Origin: Zasmidium citrigriseum
Taxonomy: Eukaryota > Ascomycota > Dothideomycetes > Mycosphaerellales > Mycosphaerellaceae
Assembly (NCBI GenBank): GCA_002786025.1
Contig: NHNW01000010.1
Location: 744,001 to 808,000 of the forward strand
Direction of reading: 5' to 3'
Length of the DNA: 64,000 bases
The notes beneath the pieces were generated by a model that searched no databases, was not told the origin of the DNA, and saw only the letters and a program-made list of their open reading frames with translations. This document shows positions 30,530 to 42,274 of this stretch, piece after piece; positions within the stretch are counted from its first letter, which is position 1, and the number at the start of each line of letters is the position of its first letter. Position numbers and translations under genes: made by a program.

Positions 30530-33061
30530 ATGGACGGAGCTCGACACGGTCGTGGTCCAACGCCGTCCTCTTTCGTGCAAGTCTGCGATCGATGCAGATG
30601 TATGTACCCTTAAATCGGTCACGATTTCTCCGCTTACCCAGTAGCAGGGAAGAAAATCAAGTGTGATGCTCCAAGGCCAGTAAGCGCAGCTTCTCATGAC
30701 ATGATAGAAACACTTGTTCTTGAGGCTGACATGATTTCAGTGCACCAATTGTCGAAATGCCAATTTTCCGTGCGAGTCAAGAGCTCGACTGTCCAAACAG
30801 TCCACGCCTCGCTCCTATGTTCAGTATCTGGAGGCACGTGTGCGGCAGCTCGAACAAGGCCAGGAAAACGAGTGGTCTCCAAGAGCCTCGTCGTCACACT
30901 CTCCCTACGGTGACGTCGCTGCTGTTCAGAAGACTTCTCAATCACCAGCGTCGAGCAACAATTTCAAGCCAAATGCCGCCCCGGACTGGACAGTACTCAA
31001 GGAACTGGGCATGCATGTTATGGACGAGGATGGCTTTACCAGGTACATGGGGCCTTCATCGGGCGTAGGATTCTCGGCCATGGCTCTCGAAGAGATCATG
31101 GGCAAAGACGCACCCTCGGAGCCTGACTTCAACGGCCTATTCACAGTTGATGATTTCACAAGAGGCAAGGCACTTGAGCAGGCCGATTATATTCTGTGGG
31201 AGCTCGTTCCCACCGACCTCCCAGAGCGAGCGGAAGCTGACCGGCTCCTCAACTATTTCTTCATATTTACCGAACGGACCTTTCCAGTCTTGCACCGGCC
31301 CACGTTCGAGAATACGGTTGACGAGCTGTATGCATTGAATCCGATTAGGACCGACTCCTTCGAACAGCTTTCCCAATTCTATTTCTGCCTTTCCGTGGGG
31401 CATTGCTTCGACTTGAGCCAGTCGCGAGACGAACGCATCAAGAACCAGATACGCAATCTGGAAACAGGCTGCAGGTGCCATTTCACTACTCTGCACACCA
31501 GGAGAGACGGTCTGACCAGGATACAAACTTTGGCTTTGCAGGCGTACGCGCTCATTATGCTGCGGCAACGCAGCGAGGCCTTGAGAATAAGTGCGATGGC
31601 CAACATGAAAGCACTGGAATGTGGTTTGCATCATGATGGAACACAGCACACCGGGAACCCCCTCGAAACTGAAATGCGAAGACGAGTGTTCTGGTGCGTC
31701 TTCATGTTGCATCTATTTGGCTCATCTTTCCTGGGCTTGCCACGAGCATTACATGAAGCAGATATCACCATTTCTGAGCCGAGCGACATTGACGACGAGT
31801 TCTTGACTTCGACCAAAGTTCTCAATGCATTGCCTGGACGAACGAGAATGCATCGATTTGTTAACGTTTGCCGATTGATACGAATATTGTCGCGGACTGT
31901 GGACGTACTATACACTCATAACAAACGGAAGCATGCTTCGACTCGCATTGAGCAGATGGCGAGCCTCACCTTTGAGAAGTTTCTGGCCAAAACATTGCTA
32001 ATACAAGCTCTAGAATCGCCTCTGTTGCGAACATCTTCTGGATCAACTCGACTTTAGTTTCAACGAAGTGCCTGATGACCTACCCGAGGCGGACACAAAC
32101 GATCCGCAGCAGATGGCCGTTCTGATCTCGCACGCCAACGAACAGCTTCTCTACCATTACATCCGATGGTTGATACATCGACCAGGCTTAGCACTAGGAC
32201 GGTCAGAAGCCCAGTTCGCTTCGTGTCTACAGACCTGCACAGAAGCGGCCTCAGCAATGCTTGAGCTCTTGGACGTGAGTGTCCCAGATCCTTCGCTTGC
32301 CATGTCGTTGCTAACATTTCAATCATACATAGCTCTATGCTCCCCTCCTACCGTTCGTAAAGGCCACGCCAGTTGCCCACCACATGACCATTTTCATCGC
32401 GGCCCTTACGCCACTGTACCGCACGCACCTCCTCCGCTCCCAACCCATGACGATCCCTGCCCCGACCACCTTCATCGAAGACGACATGCGCGCGGCGCAA
32501 CACGGCATCAACGCAATCCGCAACGAGCCCTACGACAAAAACGACATCTTTCGCGGCAACCTCCTCGCAACCATGGTGGCCAAGATCTATGGCCATCACG
32601 CACAACAGAACGATAGCGCCAGCGGTCACCAAGGTGAGTCTGCAGCGAATGTAATGCCGCCACCTACACCTGCTCCTTCGGACAGTCACCGTCCGAAATC
32701 ATTCTCGATGCCCAACGCCTTCCAGCGCCAGCAGAATATGACCAACGGCTCACCCGTGCCTCAAGTCAAAGTCCGCCCACCGAGCAGCGATCGCTCAATC
32801 CCCACCGAAGCCTCCATCTCCGTCGGAGGCCCACAACAGAAGCGAAGCTACAGCGAACACAACCACGCAAACACCCCTGACCCCCGACATCAATCCATGG
32901 GTCCACCGTCCTCACACGGCGGAGGCACGCCAATGGATTGGTCGGAACATCGCATTGCGCATTTGACGGCGCAGGAGGATTTGAGGGATTTGGTGCATGA
33001 GGTTTTCTCGCCGGCGATGGATCCTTGGACGGGCGTGGAGAGTAATCAGTATCCTGGGTGA
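30530..33061 (+). CDS. Zn2Cys6 / fungal_trans-domain transcription factor
   Basis: Large zinc-cluster regulator, 761 aa. Exons: 30530-30599, 30648-30679, 30741-31978, 32058-32274, 32333-33061. The zinc cluster lies at residues 19-46, VCDRCRWKKIKCDAPRP joined to CTNCRNANFPC, spacing C-x2-C-x6-C-x5-C-x2-C-x6-C; the first two introns cut it. A short coiled linker (YLEARVRQLEQ) follows, as usual for dimerisation. The fungal_trans middle-homology region covers about residues 165-420 (YFFIFTERTFPVLHRPTF, MRRRVFWCVFMLHLFGSSFLG). The C-terminal third is Pro/Ser/Gln-rich. The third intron (79 nt) is the least certain; a 113-nt alternative is possible. Target genes are unknown. Confidence 0.87.
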
Positions 33062-33541
33062 AACAGAAGGAGATGTTGGCCTTGCAAGATGGCACGAGGT
33101 CCTTGCTGGCTGAACGAGCGCTTCATGGCTGGAAGTCGGTTGGCGGGCATGCAAGGCGGGTAAGAGACGGCAAGGAGACGAATAATCGGGACCGGGAACA
33201 AGGGACTGCAAGGGCATAGCTCAGTGCCACGAGCGAGACAAGGGCCCGTTCAAAGTACTATTCGTGAACCAGATCGAAAGAGAACCACTCACGATCGAGC
33301 AAATCTATCCGATTAGCTACTACCTAGCTATAACCATCAAGCCGAAAAGCCTTATACCATCGACCTCGAGCAGGAAAATCAAAGCACACGCAAATCTCTC
33401 GGCAGCCATCATCAAATCAGAAAAGCAAAGACCGGTGGTATCTCGTACTGACTCATGATGGATTTTTCCCTTCCCCTGAGACGCCTTGCAAAAGCCATTT
33501 CCGTTCCCATTTTCCCTTGGTACGCCTTTCCCCCTTTCCTT
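33062..33541. other. Convergent 3' intergenic region
   Basis: 480 bp between stops of the convergent regulator and kelch genes; AT-richer, consistent with two 3' UTRs. No gene seen. Confidence 0.5.
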
Positions 33542-36500
33542 CTATGCAATGCCAAGTCCCACTCTCCCAGCTTCGAAATCTCGTCCTCTCTCGCGCATCC
33601 GTCGTCCCTCCATCAGCCCTCTCAACCCTCGCTTCTGTAGTCCGATGACCGAGCTCAAGGCTCCGTTCCAGACTTCATGGTTCTTCTCCCTTCTGCCGCT
33701 GAAGCTGCCCGTAAGCTCGTTTTCACTCATGCTAGTATCCGTGGCGGCGCTGAGCGGGATCTCGTCGTCGCTTTCCTCAGGATTTCGGGGTCCTGGCCGC
33801 GTCGTGTTTCTGCCGTTGGCCATGTCCGTGTCAATGCGAAGACCTGTGCTGCGTGGAGTACCGTTCGCCAGGAGTCCATCCAAGCCCGCGAGGCTCGCGG
33901 TTCTGATGGGAATCTCGCTTTGACTGATGGATCGATTGTTGGCGGTGAATAGTACGCTGTCGCCTCCTCCAGCGCCCATTGCAGTGGCATTGAAGATTGC
34001 CGCGGCGTTGCGGCCATCTAGAGATTCGTGCAGTTTCTCAATGGTGGCCTCCAACAGACCGTCAATCTTGTAGGGACGGGCGAGCTGAAGTAGAGAGCAG
34101 AAGATCTGCGGCGTTGCCAGTGGATGGGGCGGCGATGGTAGTGTTGAGGTGTAGAGGTAATGCAGCAACGCATGTAGAGTCTGCGTGGTGTGAGGAAGGT
34201 AGAGTAGTCTCGGCCGCGTGGTTGGTGGAGCCGTGCGAGTGTCAGGCATTTCGGCCAGTGTGCTGTTGTTCGTGAGAGTAGTCTGTCCAGAGTTGACGGA
34301 AGGTGTGATTGTGATGCTGGAGTTCCGTGACGGATGGCTCGCGACGTTCGGTCGCAGCGTTGCAGTGTCATTGTCGCAAGCCGCCGCAAGAGACTCTCGC
34401 AGCAGACTGATGAAGTGCGGTCCCCATCGCCGAGCGATGAGCCTCGAGTTGACAGGTACTCGTGTGCCATCAATGGCCAAGAAGTCCATGTCAGCCAGCT
34501 CGCGCACATTCAACGCCAATGCACCAATGTCTTCAGCAGCCGAGCTGAGGAGTCTGCCAAAGCCAGTGTCTTCTTTGGTTGATTGCGAAGGGTATGCACT
34601 CGCAGATACGTATCCGGACGTTGGCTCGGCTACTCGTGGATTCTCGTACAGTCCGAACGCCTCCAGCTCAACAACGCAAATATTCGAAAAGTTGATGCGG
34701 CGATTGTTGTAGTCATCGACCAAGCTTCGCTTGCGGTTGCCCAAGATCACGAAAGAGTTGCGCCGACTCCATAGGATGCCCCGGTTCCAGCTTCCTTGAC
34801 TAAAGATGCTGCCTCCAGCATCGATGCGGCTCCATGTTAGAGTCCGGAGGTCAAGAGCCCAGAGCGCATACTCCTGCTTGGACGACGTCAAGAACGTACC
34901 AGACACCACAAAGTGGTTGTCAATGACGCCTCCGTTTGGAAAGCGCAACCCAGGAGGTGACACAGAGGTCTGCATGGGCTTCTCGGTAAGGGTTCCATCG
35001 GTAAGTCGAAGCTGAAGTTCAAGCTTTACATCGAGAAAGTTGTAATTCGAGTAGATGAGCATTGGGGCACCAGAACCAATCGTCGCTGGCTCGTCATCGT
35101 CCTCTTCGAGATCGCGCTGAGCATGGGGGCCAGCGCCGATTTGAGCAGCACTCATTGAAGTCAATGGAGTCACCACACTTCGGTATGCGCCACAGCTTCG
35201 ACCCATACCAGTGGTGCCAGTCCACTTCAGACTTCGCAAGTTGAAGATGCTGACTTGCTCAATGTAGTGGTTGGCGCTGTCTTGTCCACCCACGACGACC
35301 ATCTCAGCTCCTCCAGTCCCGTCCAAAGCCACGCCAAGCGACCCTTGATTCGGCGCATTGCCTGCAGGGTTGTGCTGAACGGCCGACATGGGCGCATTCT
35401 GGGACGCGAAAATTGCTGATGATGGCAGAATCGCGGCGCAGTGCGCATATCGTCCTTGTGGAGCGTCGGGGGTGTTGATCTTGGTCCATGTTGCAGTCGT
35501 CACGTCGTAGATGTGGATGTCTGACATGACGATGACTTCGGGCTGCGCATCTGCGCTGAGTTCGGGCGCGGGGGCCGGAGACATACCGCCATAGCACACG
35601 AGCTTGGTGTCGCCCAATGCGCAGACGCTGTGGAAGTATCTCGGTGGTGGGATATCGCCCTTTGTCTCCAGCTTCGTCCAGTGTCGCTTGATGAGGTCCA
35701 GCTCGTATAGGTTCGCAGTCAACTGTGGCTTCGTCCTGGAAAGGCGGCGTCCACCAAAGACGTAGAGCTTGTCACCGAGTATCGTGGTTGTAGCACCAAC
35801 CAGTGGATGTGGCTCCTTACCGGTCGTACGATGAACATTGCAAACGAGGCCGGACAGATTTGAGGTACCATTGCTGGGTGGCTGCATCTGATTTTGCGAA
35901 CTGCTTGTGCCGATGCTCTGCGATGGCGTATGCGAGCCTGTGCCAGCACCATCGTCCGCAGGTGTTGACTCTGCTTCAGATGCGGACTCGTACTCTGATC
36001 GCATACCAACGAGACTGGTCTGACTGCTGTACGAGCTCAACGCTGCATTCGACTCGTTGTCGGCGCGGCTGGCATATAGTCTGTCTGGTGAAGGCCTTGA
36101 AGTGTGCGAGTCCATGGTGTTGGCCCTGCTCGATTGAGGGGTTGACTGAGACATACTGATGACTGGTGGCTTGGAAGCCTCGATAAACGAGTCGCGCTGA
36201 GTCGGCTTCTTGACGGGGGATTTGCGCACTGGCGATAAGTCCTGAAGATTCGGTCTTGCAAAGTCCGGTATCTTTATCTCAACATGCCTTGGTGTGGATC
36301 GAGCGCTGTTCGGTCGGCAGTCATTCAATGAAGTACTGACCGGGAGCGAGGGTGTTGGAGAGTTGCTGCCGGCGGAGATGTACGATGAAAAGGAGCCAGG
36401 TCCAAAATCAGATGGCGTAGTAGGCACGTAAGAGTACTTCTCGGGTATCCAAATGGGCACGTGCTTGGGTCGCGAAGAGGTAGTGTTGCAGCTGAATGGA

Positions 36501-36847
36501 GGAACGTAAGGAAGGTCGAATGAGTCGTGAGGCGAAGGCCGGTCGCTTCCCGTCGACGATGAGTTCGGCCTGCCGAATGAAGCTGTCGATGAGATCTCTT
36601 CGACAGAGCCGGTGCGGTCTCGGGTCAGCGACACCCAGGCGCGGGAGGAAAGGGCGTGAGGGTTCTTCTTGGGCGACCTGGGCTTCTTCGAGGGCCGGTC
36701 GCGGTCGAAGAAGGATGAGCTGAAGGAGCGCGACTCGTTCGAAGAGGTGTCCTTGGTGGTCTTCTTGGGCTTCTCAGAGCGGGACTTGGGGGAGTCGTTG
36801 GCCTCAGCAGGCGCTGGGCACGCGATGACGCCTAAAGGGAACGACAT
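33542..36847 (-). CDS. Kelch-repeat / BTB-like protein (Ral2-type)
   Basis: Intronless 1,101-aa protein. Residues 1-330 are Ser/Pro-rich and disordered, with basic KKPRSPKK patches. Kelch blades begin around 345 (HPLVGATTTILGDKLYVFGGRR) and include PPPRYFHSVCALGDTKLVCYGG, GRYAHCAAIL, EMVVVGGQD and NSFVILGNR, each ending in a strand with Gly-Gly or equivalent. After about 740 a BTB/POZ-like segment follows (DMDFLAIDGTRVPVNSRLIARRWGPHFISLL). This kelch-then-BTB layout matches fungal homologs of fission-yeast Ral2, a Ras1-pathway regulator; the identity is inferred from architecture. The C-terminus ends in an Arg-rich tail. Confidence 0.85.
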   Translation of the reverse strand: MSFPLGVIACPAPAEANDSPKSRSEKPKKTTKDTSSNESRSFSSSFFDRDRPSKKPRSPKKNPHALSSRAWVSLTRDRTGSVEEISSTASFGRPNSSSTGSDRPSPHDSFDLPYVPPFSCNTTSSRPKHVPIWIPEKYSYVPTTPSDFGPGSFSSYISAGSNSPTPSLPVSTSLNDCRPNSARSTPRHVEIKIPDFARPNLQDLSPVRKSPVKKPTQRDSFIEASKPPVISMSQSTPQSSRANTMDSHTSRPSPDRLYASRADNESNAALSSYSSQTSLVGMRSEYESASEAESTPADDGAGTGSHTPSQSIGTSSSQNQMQPPSNGTSNLSGLVCNVHRTTGKEPHPLVGATTTILGDKLYVFGGRRLSRTKPQLTANLYELDLIKRHWTKLETKGDIPPPRYFHSVCALGDTKLVCYGGMSPAPAPELSADAQPEVIVMSDIHIYDVTTATWTKINTPDAPQGRYAHCAAILPSSAIFASQNAPMSAVQHNPAGNAPNQGSLGVALDGTGGAEMVVVGGQDSANHYIEQVSIFNLRSLKWTGTTGMGRSCGAYRSVVTPLTSMSAAQIGAGPHAQRDLEEDDDEPATIGSGAPMLIYSNYNFLDVKLELQLRLTDGTLTEKPMQTSVSPPGLRFPNGGVIDNHFVVSGTFLTSSKQEYALWALDLRTLTWSRIDAGGSIFSQGSWNRGILWSRRNSFVILGNRKRSLVDDYNNRRINFSNICVVELEAFGLYENPRVAEPTSGYVSASAYPSQSTKEDTGFGRLLSSAAEDIGALALNVRELADMDFLAIDGTRVPVNSRLIARRWGPHFISLLRESLAAACDNDTATLRPNVASHPSRNSSITITPSVNSGQTTLTNNSTLAEMPDTRTAPPTTRPRLLYLPHTTQTLHALLHYLYTSTLPSPPHPLATPQIFCSLLQLARPYKIDGLLEATIEKLHESLDGRNAAAIFNATAMGAGGGDSVLFTANNRSISQSEIPIRTASLAGLDGLLANGTPRSTGLRIDTDMANGRNTTRPGPRNPEESDDEIPLSAATDTSMSENELTGSFSGRREKNHEVWNGALSSVIGLQKRGLRGLMEGRRMRERGRDFEAGRVGLGIA

Positions 36848-38397
36848 CTGCGGTCAGCCAGGAGCGATGCTGCTCGTGGGCGGAAGAGTAGCAATAAGAA
36901 TAATTGGTACGCGATTGGCAAAGGGGTGCAGCGCAGAAGGGGAGCAGCAGAGCCACGGGGGCAGGACGCAGTTTTGCAGGTCCCCGGGGCGCATATGAGG
37001 TCGATTGGGGGTCGAGTGGCTAGGACGCAGGTCGACCCGGCGGAGGGTGTCTACGCCAGGTGGGTTTCGGGAGGGTCGTCACAGCGGCGGAAGGACATTT
37101 GACGGCCGCGGCCTGCAAGCGGGATGCAGTGCCATGCGCGCGGATGTTTTGCATGGTGCGGTGCGAGTGTTTGTCCCTCGCGGCGGCGGGGCAGGGATGG
37201 GGCCAAACGCAGGGCGGGAGTCGCCGCAGCGAGCCCGCGCGACGGCGGGGCAAAGAGATGGACTCACTCACCTCGTTAGGCTGGCACAGAATCGCAATTC
37301 TCTCGTCCGGCGACTGGTCGCTGCAGTCAACTCGAGGGTTTGGAATTGTTTGACCAGCACCCGGATATGGCTTTGGCTTCCTCGCTTGTTCGTCCAATGC
37401 CATCCCTGACGTGCGTCCCCACATGGCGTCCTTTCTTTCGCTACCACTCCTTTGGCCCAACCTCACTCCTCTCGCGGTGAGACCAGGCCATTGGAACTCG
37501 ACGGACTGCCATCTCAGACATTGATGCGGAGCGTCATGGACAGCTGGCGCGATATCGCTCCAGTCGCATTGCTTTTCCACGCAGCTGCGCGTGATCGAGA
37601 GCAGGATACTCACCTCGCCGGCTGGATGCAGCAGTTCGCCCGGCTGTCATGCACGCTGCCTTCCGGCCACTGATGAACACGCCTCAGCCTTGGATCTGCG
37701 AGAAATTGCGGCGCGGCCCACACGTTGCGAGGCGACTTGCTAGCGAGCGTGGATTTCTATATTGCGAAGCGTAGCTGCATACGGGGAGGCGATCGCAGGA
37801 GGCCCGGACCATCTCTCCGTCATCTAACGAATGGACATCGGAGCTCCATCATCATCTTCCGCTTTAGCTTACCAGGTCTGCAGGTCACTGCGAACAACCA
37901 CGCCACATGGCATGTATTCAAGTACCTTTTACCCGGCATTATGGTCTCCCGAACGTCACATCAACGCCGATTGCTACTTCCAAGTCTCAATCCAAGACTC
38001 TCCATCATCTCCGTATCTCCAATGACGTGAGGACTTCCAATGCTTGCTTATTCCAAGGTTCTCCATGTTTCACTTCCAATCTGGGGCTGAAGTCCAATAT
38101 CCGCGGATCTTCTGAGACCTACATGGCATGACTTCTAGACCGGATCTGGCCCCGCACGACAAACGAGTGTGGACAGAAAAGTGTTCGCTCAAATCGTTTC
38201 ATTCATTCTCATTCCGGATCGCTAAGTCAAGAAGACGTTTTAGAGCCTGCGCGATTGGCGACAGACCGTCCAGCCTCAGAACCCGATATCAGTGACTGGT
38301 GTGCCCCACTCGTTCTCCCAGGTTTGCCGAAAGACCATCTGGCTTCACCTATTCCGGGTATCAGCACGTGCTTGCAGGCATTGTCCAAACGAATCTC
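36848..38397. other. Intergenic region, nothing recognised
   Basis: 1.55 kb upstream of the kelch gene and beyond the peroxiredoxin stop. The first 700 bp are GC-rich with overlapping Arg-rich ORFs typical of random GC-rich sequence. No supported gene, RNA or repeat. Confidence 0.45.
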
Positions 38398-39201
38398 TTA
38401 CACAGCAGCCGACGTCTCCTCCTTGGGGAGAGGAGTGAATCGGAGGTATGGCTTCACGACCTGCATCTTGGGGAACAGCTTCTCTGCCTCTGGGCTCTTG
38501 ACGCTTGGGTGGACGATCACGTCATCGCCTGGCACCCAGTTGATTGGAGTCGTGACACGGTGCTTGTCGCCGGTCTGGAGGGAGTCGAGAACGCGAAGGA
38601 CCTCGGCGGTGTTGCGGCCGGTCGAAGCAGGGTAGGAGAGGATCAGGCGGATGGTCTTCTTGGGGTCGATGATGAAGACGCTGCGGATGGTGAAGGCGAT
38701 ACCCTTCTCGTCGACGTTGGTGGCGTCCTGGTGGTCAATCCTGCACGACGCATGTCAGCCGGTGTCCAATGGTACTCTCCGACGCTCTTTCAACACTCAC
38801 ATGTCGTATGCGAGGGCAACCTTGCGCTCTTTGTCGCCGATGATGGGGAAGCGGAGGGTGCTGCCGGAGATCTCGTTGATGTCCTTGACCCAGCCGCCAT
38901 GGCTCTCGACGGTGTTGGCGCTCAGGCCGATCAGCTTCGCGCCGCGCTTGGTGAACTCAGGCTCGAGTTTGGCGAAGGCACCCAGCTCAGTAGTGCAGAC
39001 GGGGCTGTTGGAGAGTCAGTAAGAAAGTGATGGAACTGTTGCTTGTGATACTGACGTGTAGTCCTCTGGGTGAGAGAAGAGAATGACCCAGTTGTCACCG
39101 ATGAAGTCGTGGAAGTTGATGGGGCCATTGGTGGTGTCGGCGTCGAAGTTGGGAGCAATGCTGCCCAGGCGGAGAGGTGCAGAGCGGTCGGTGGAGCCCA
39201 T
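38398..39201 (-). CDS. 1-Cys peroxiredoxin (Prx6 family)
   Basis: Thiol peroxidase that reduces H2O2 and organic hydroperoxides. Exons 39201-39056, 39004-38801 and 38740-38398 give 230 aa, the family length. The peroxidatic Cys52 lies in PEDYTPVCTTE, created exactly at the first splice junction. Other marks: APNFDADTTNGPINFHDF at the N-terminus, LSANTVESHGGWVKDI, FPIIGDKERKVALAYDM, the conserved Arg in GRNTAEVLR, and the Prx6-type C-terminal extension (INWVPGDDVIVHPSV). No mitochondrial presequence is evident, so a cytosolic form is likely. There is no second resolving cysteine in the usual C-terminal place. Confidence 0.95.
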
Positions 39202-40861
39202 TGTTGCTGAAGTTGATGTCGTACGGAGGTTGGTCGAAGTGAGGGTTTGACGGGATCTGCTGTGCAGGTGTGGATTATATGCAGTCAGAAGTTGATTATT
39301 GAGCAACCTGCGACTTTCAAGAGGCAAAATCTTTGGACCCCGCCAGCCCACTTGACGTTCGAGATGAGGGCAATTGCGTGATCGGCAAAGCAGCCAATCA
39401 GCGCTCTTTCACGAGCCAGCCCGCATTCCTTAGCGGCTTGTGCCTGGCGTGTTCCCTTTCACCTTTCACGAGCTCCCCGCAAACAGAACTTCTGTCGCCA
39501 CATGAGGCAACTACGATTTGCACAATATCACATGCATCTCAAATGTTCCGCGCTAGCGGAGCACGTGAGAGAAACGAAGACTGTCGCCACATCAGATGTC
39601 ATCGTCGCTTGCCGGCCACCGAAGACGCCGACGTCGAAATTCACTCCTTGCATGCCGGCTCGCACAACTGAACGGCTCCTTCAAGACTCTAGCTAGGGAT
39701 CCGAGCTCATGGTCGAGCACCCGCCACGTGTTCCGGCATTTTCGCGGCATTCAGCAAGGTGTCTTGTCAGATTGTACCACTTGCCTACTCAACGAAAAGG
39801 CCAAGGGTCTGAGAAGGAGCGCCAACGCCGAAGCCTCTTTCAACTCAAGAGGACGACAAGTTGATACCTCCAACAATCTTTCCTGTGGTCATTTTAACTG
39901 GTCCATCGGTTGAGCTTGCAAAGCAGCCCAGGAGGTCCATCCCTTCCAGCCGGTCAATTGCCTCTCTGGCATTTCTGTGGACTTCTAGTCGCAACCGTCA
40001 TACATTCTCCAGCTGAATCTCACTTTAGCATCGCCTCTTTCCACTGGCCTCCACTTCAATCTTCCTTTCCGTTAGTCACTAGCGATTGTGCAACTCCCAT
40101 CCGCTCATTCTGGCTGGCCATCAAAAACCGCATGAACCCTCTCTATTCCCGAAGAGCATTGCAACATCTTCGACTTCACTGGACGATGCTGAACTATTTC
40201 CAGTCGAAGCTCGCCAGCAGTGAGTAGGCTCCCTGCCGAATGTATAGCAGGTCTCATTAGTCGGACGAGTATCACTCAACTCCGGCCCATTGTCGCAAAG
40301 TCCAACGAGGGGCCGCTGGTGCAATCAATCCAAGACATACCTGTCGGTCAAGACTAACTCAAGCTGAACAGTATTACACTCGAGCTTGACCTTCGATTGC
40401 ATATGCCGGACAAATTTATCCCCACTGTCCACCAGAGAGTCGCCTACAGTCACAAGTCGTCAGTGTATCGATGCCGCTGTGAATGCCTTTTTCGACCTTC
40501 GACTCCGCAGCAAGCTTGCCCAGAAATGGAGGCAGGCAACGCTCAATACAGGCGTTGATTATTATCACTATAGCAGATGCTCTTTCATTGTGCTTTTGGT
40601 CGCCTGCGCTAGATGAGCTTTCTTGCGTGACGATCGGTTCTCCTCGTCTCCAGGTATGTCTATGCTATTGGCAAGCATGTAAACAAATATAAGAGACGAA
40701 CGACCGCTGAGATTGTGAACAGCTGTTTTCGAGTTTTCCCACATGTTCCTATGGAACCTTTACAGCGCTTGCGAAGCTACTTGTGTTCCATTAGCGTAAG
40801 TGCAGCGCTATCACTTTCACATGTTAAAGACTGAACTTTAGCTTAGCGCCTTGGCATAGCA
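39202..40861. other. Intergenic region, nothing recognised
   Basis: 1.66 kb with only short scattered ORFs and no domain, repeat or RNA. It should hold the peroxiredoxin promoter and the undetermined 5' exon of the small gene that follows. Confidence 0.4.
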
Positions 40862-41303
40862 TTGCCGGTCGTCTTCTCCCCTGACAGCGCGGTCACCGCC
40901 GCCAAATCGACCAACACCTCGACCAACCCTGCCGTCCGCGTGGCCGCGTACGCCGCCACCCTGGTCGCTATCGACCAAGCCGGCCACGGCGCCCACGCCA
41001 ACGAGGAGGCCATCCTGAACAAGACCTTCGGCATGCTTGCCAAGATTCTCCTGGACGTGGAGCTTCGTAAGTCGTGCTCCTATTGCAGATGTCACACTGT
41101 ACTGACCTTACGCAGTCGGTGGCGTCTTCTTTGAGACTCAGGAGGATGAAAAGGTCTCCCTCGTCAACACCACCATGCAGACTATTCGCGGTCTGCAAGC
41201 CGGCATCACGGACGCTGAGACGCTCGAACTCGCGGAGTATGTCCGCAACCGGTTTGCGTGCTTTATGCACGCCTACCACCAGGGCGTTCTCTGCTTGTGG
41301 TGA
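40862..41303 (+). CDS. Small hypothetical protein, 5' exon unresolved
   Basis: Two exons are clear: up to 41066 and 41116-41303, joined by a 49-nt intron (GTAAGT..ACGCAG) that links VEL to LGGVFFETQEDE. The product has about 130 aa and is Ala-rich and helical (VRVAAYAATLVAIDQAGHGAHANEEAILN), with no signal peptide or membrane segment. No ATG opens the first exon: an in-frame TAG lies a few codons upstream, so an upstream exon joined at an AG near 40,858 is likely, but a donor in phase could not be fixed. No family recognised. It sits at the edge of the transposon-rich region. Confidence 0.5.
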
Positions 41304-41585
41304 ATCTGCGCCTGTTGCTTGTGTGCCGGTCTGTTGGCTGGGAGCCGTCTAGGTGTCTGTGCGTGGCTTGGCTGCTTTGTGGGGCTTAGCCTCATATTGA
41401 GTGAATGAGAGAGGTGGCCTGTGCGCCATTCAACTTCAATGCCTTCTTCAACTTCCTTTCTCTAGTCTTCCCCTTCAAACCACTCGAAATCAATTCAACC
41501 CACACAACCACGAAATCCTTCTAGTCAGCACTTTCAAGCACTCCAAGACCACAAACAATCATCGACTAAGCTCAGAGTCACCAAG

Positions 41586-41948
41586 ATGGCTTCCAATCCG
41601 ACCAGCCTCATGTCTCCAGTAGTGAGCTGTATCCGCCCTACGAGCTACTGCGGTTCTATCATACTAATTGACCACTAGGTCCTCGCAATCATCATGCACA
41701 TGGTGATCTACCTGCGCGCCAACATCTTCCAATTCGTGCGCTTACAAGCCGAGTTACAGCTCATGGTCTTCCGGGGGCATTACGTTGCCCACACTCCTGT
41801 CTGCAACGCCAACCGCCGCTTCGCCACCATTGCCGCTAGCTCTCCAATTCATCTCTACAGTCTCTCGCACCTTGGTGGTCTGGCCATGCTCGATCACTAC
41901 TGCCGCAAAGTCGCCGCCGCCACCTTCTTCACCCACACGGCATTCTAA
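41586..41948 (+). CDS. Small hypothetical protein with one hydrophobic segment
   Basis: 101 aa from exons 41586-41621 and 41679-41948; the 57-nt intron has GTGAGC, a CTAAT branch and CTAG. After a short polar N-terminus, VLAIIMHMVIYLRA forms a hydrophobic stretch. The rest has no known domain. Its stop overlaps the tail of the opposite-strand ORF at 41945. Not recognised. Confidence 0.5.
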
Positions 41949-42274
41949 TTCTCCATCAACACCTTCTCCGCCTTCACCGCGCGCTGTGCCGCTCTTGGAG
42001 TAAGCACCCAACTCTTTCGCAACTTCAGAATTCCAAGCGACATCTCCGCAACGTCGTCATACGGCGCATCATGGTTGAAGTTAATGCACTGGGTGAACTT
42101 ACGGGAAAAGACCGCTCGATCGATATCCCCCGTCGCCGCTTCGCTCTGCCTGAATTTCACCCACGATGCAAGAACATTACATATTACCACTAAGACGAAG
42201 TGGAGACGGTGCATACTAAGATCAAGATCCGTCAGGTGGAGTTCGTCTACCATCACCAGATGTGAGTTGAACAT
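41945..42274 (-). CDS. Hypothetical 109-aa protein
   Basis: ATG-started ORF with protein-like composition (VDELHLTDLDLSMHRLHFV, GDIDRAVFSRKFTQCINF, DDVAEMSLGILKLRK). No signal peptide, domain or intron seen. It overlaps the + strand neighbour by 4 bp tail-to-tail. It may be a real orphan gene or chance. Confidence 0.4.
   Translation of the reverse strand: MFNSHLVMVDELHLTDLDLSMHRLHFVLVVICNVLASWVKFRQSEAATGDIDRAVFSRKFTQCINFNHDAPYDDVAEMSLGILKLRKSWVLTPRAAQRAVKAEKVLMEN

Noticed and set aside
31137..31712. 191-codon minus-strand ORF
   Set aside because: Shadow of the fungal_trans exon on the opposite strand.
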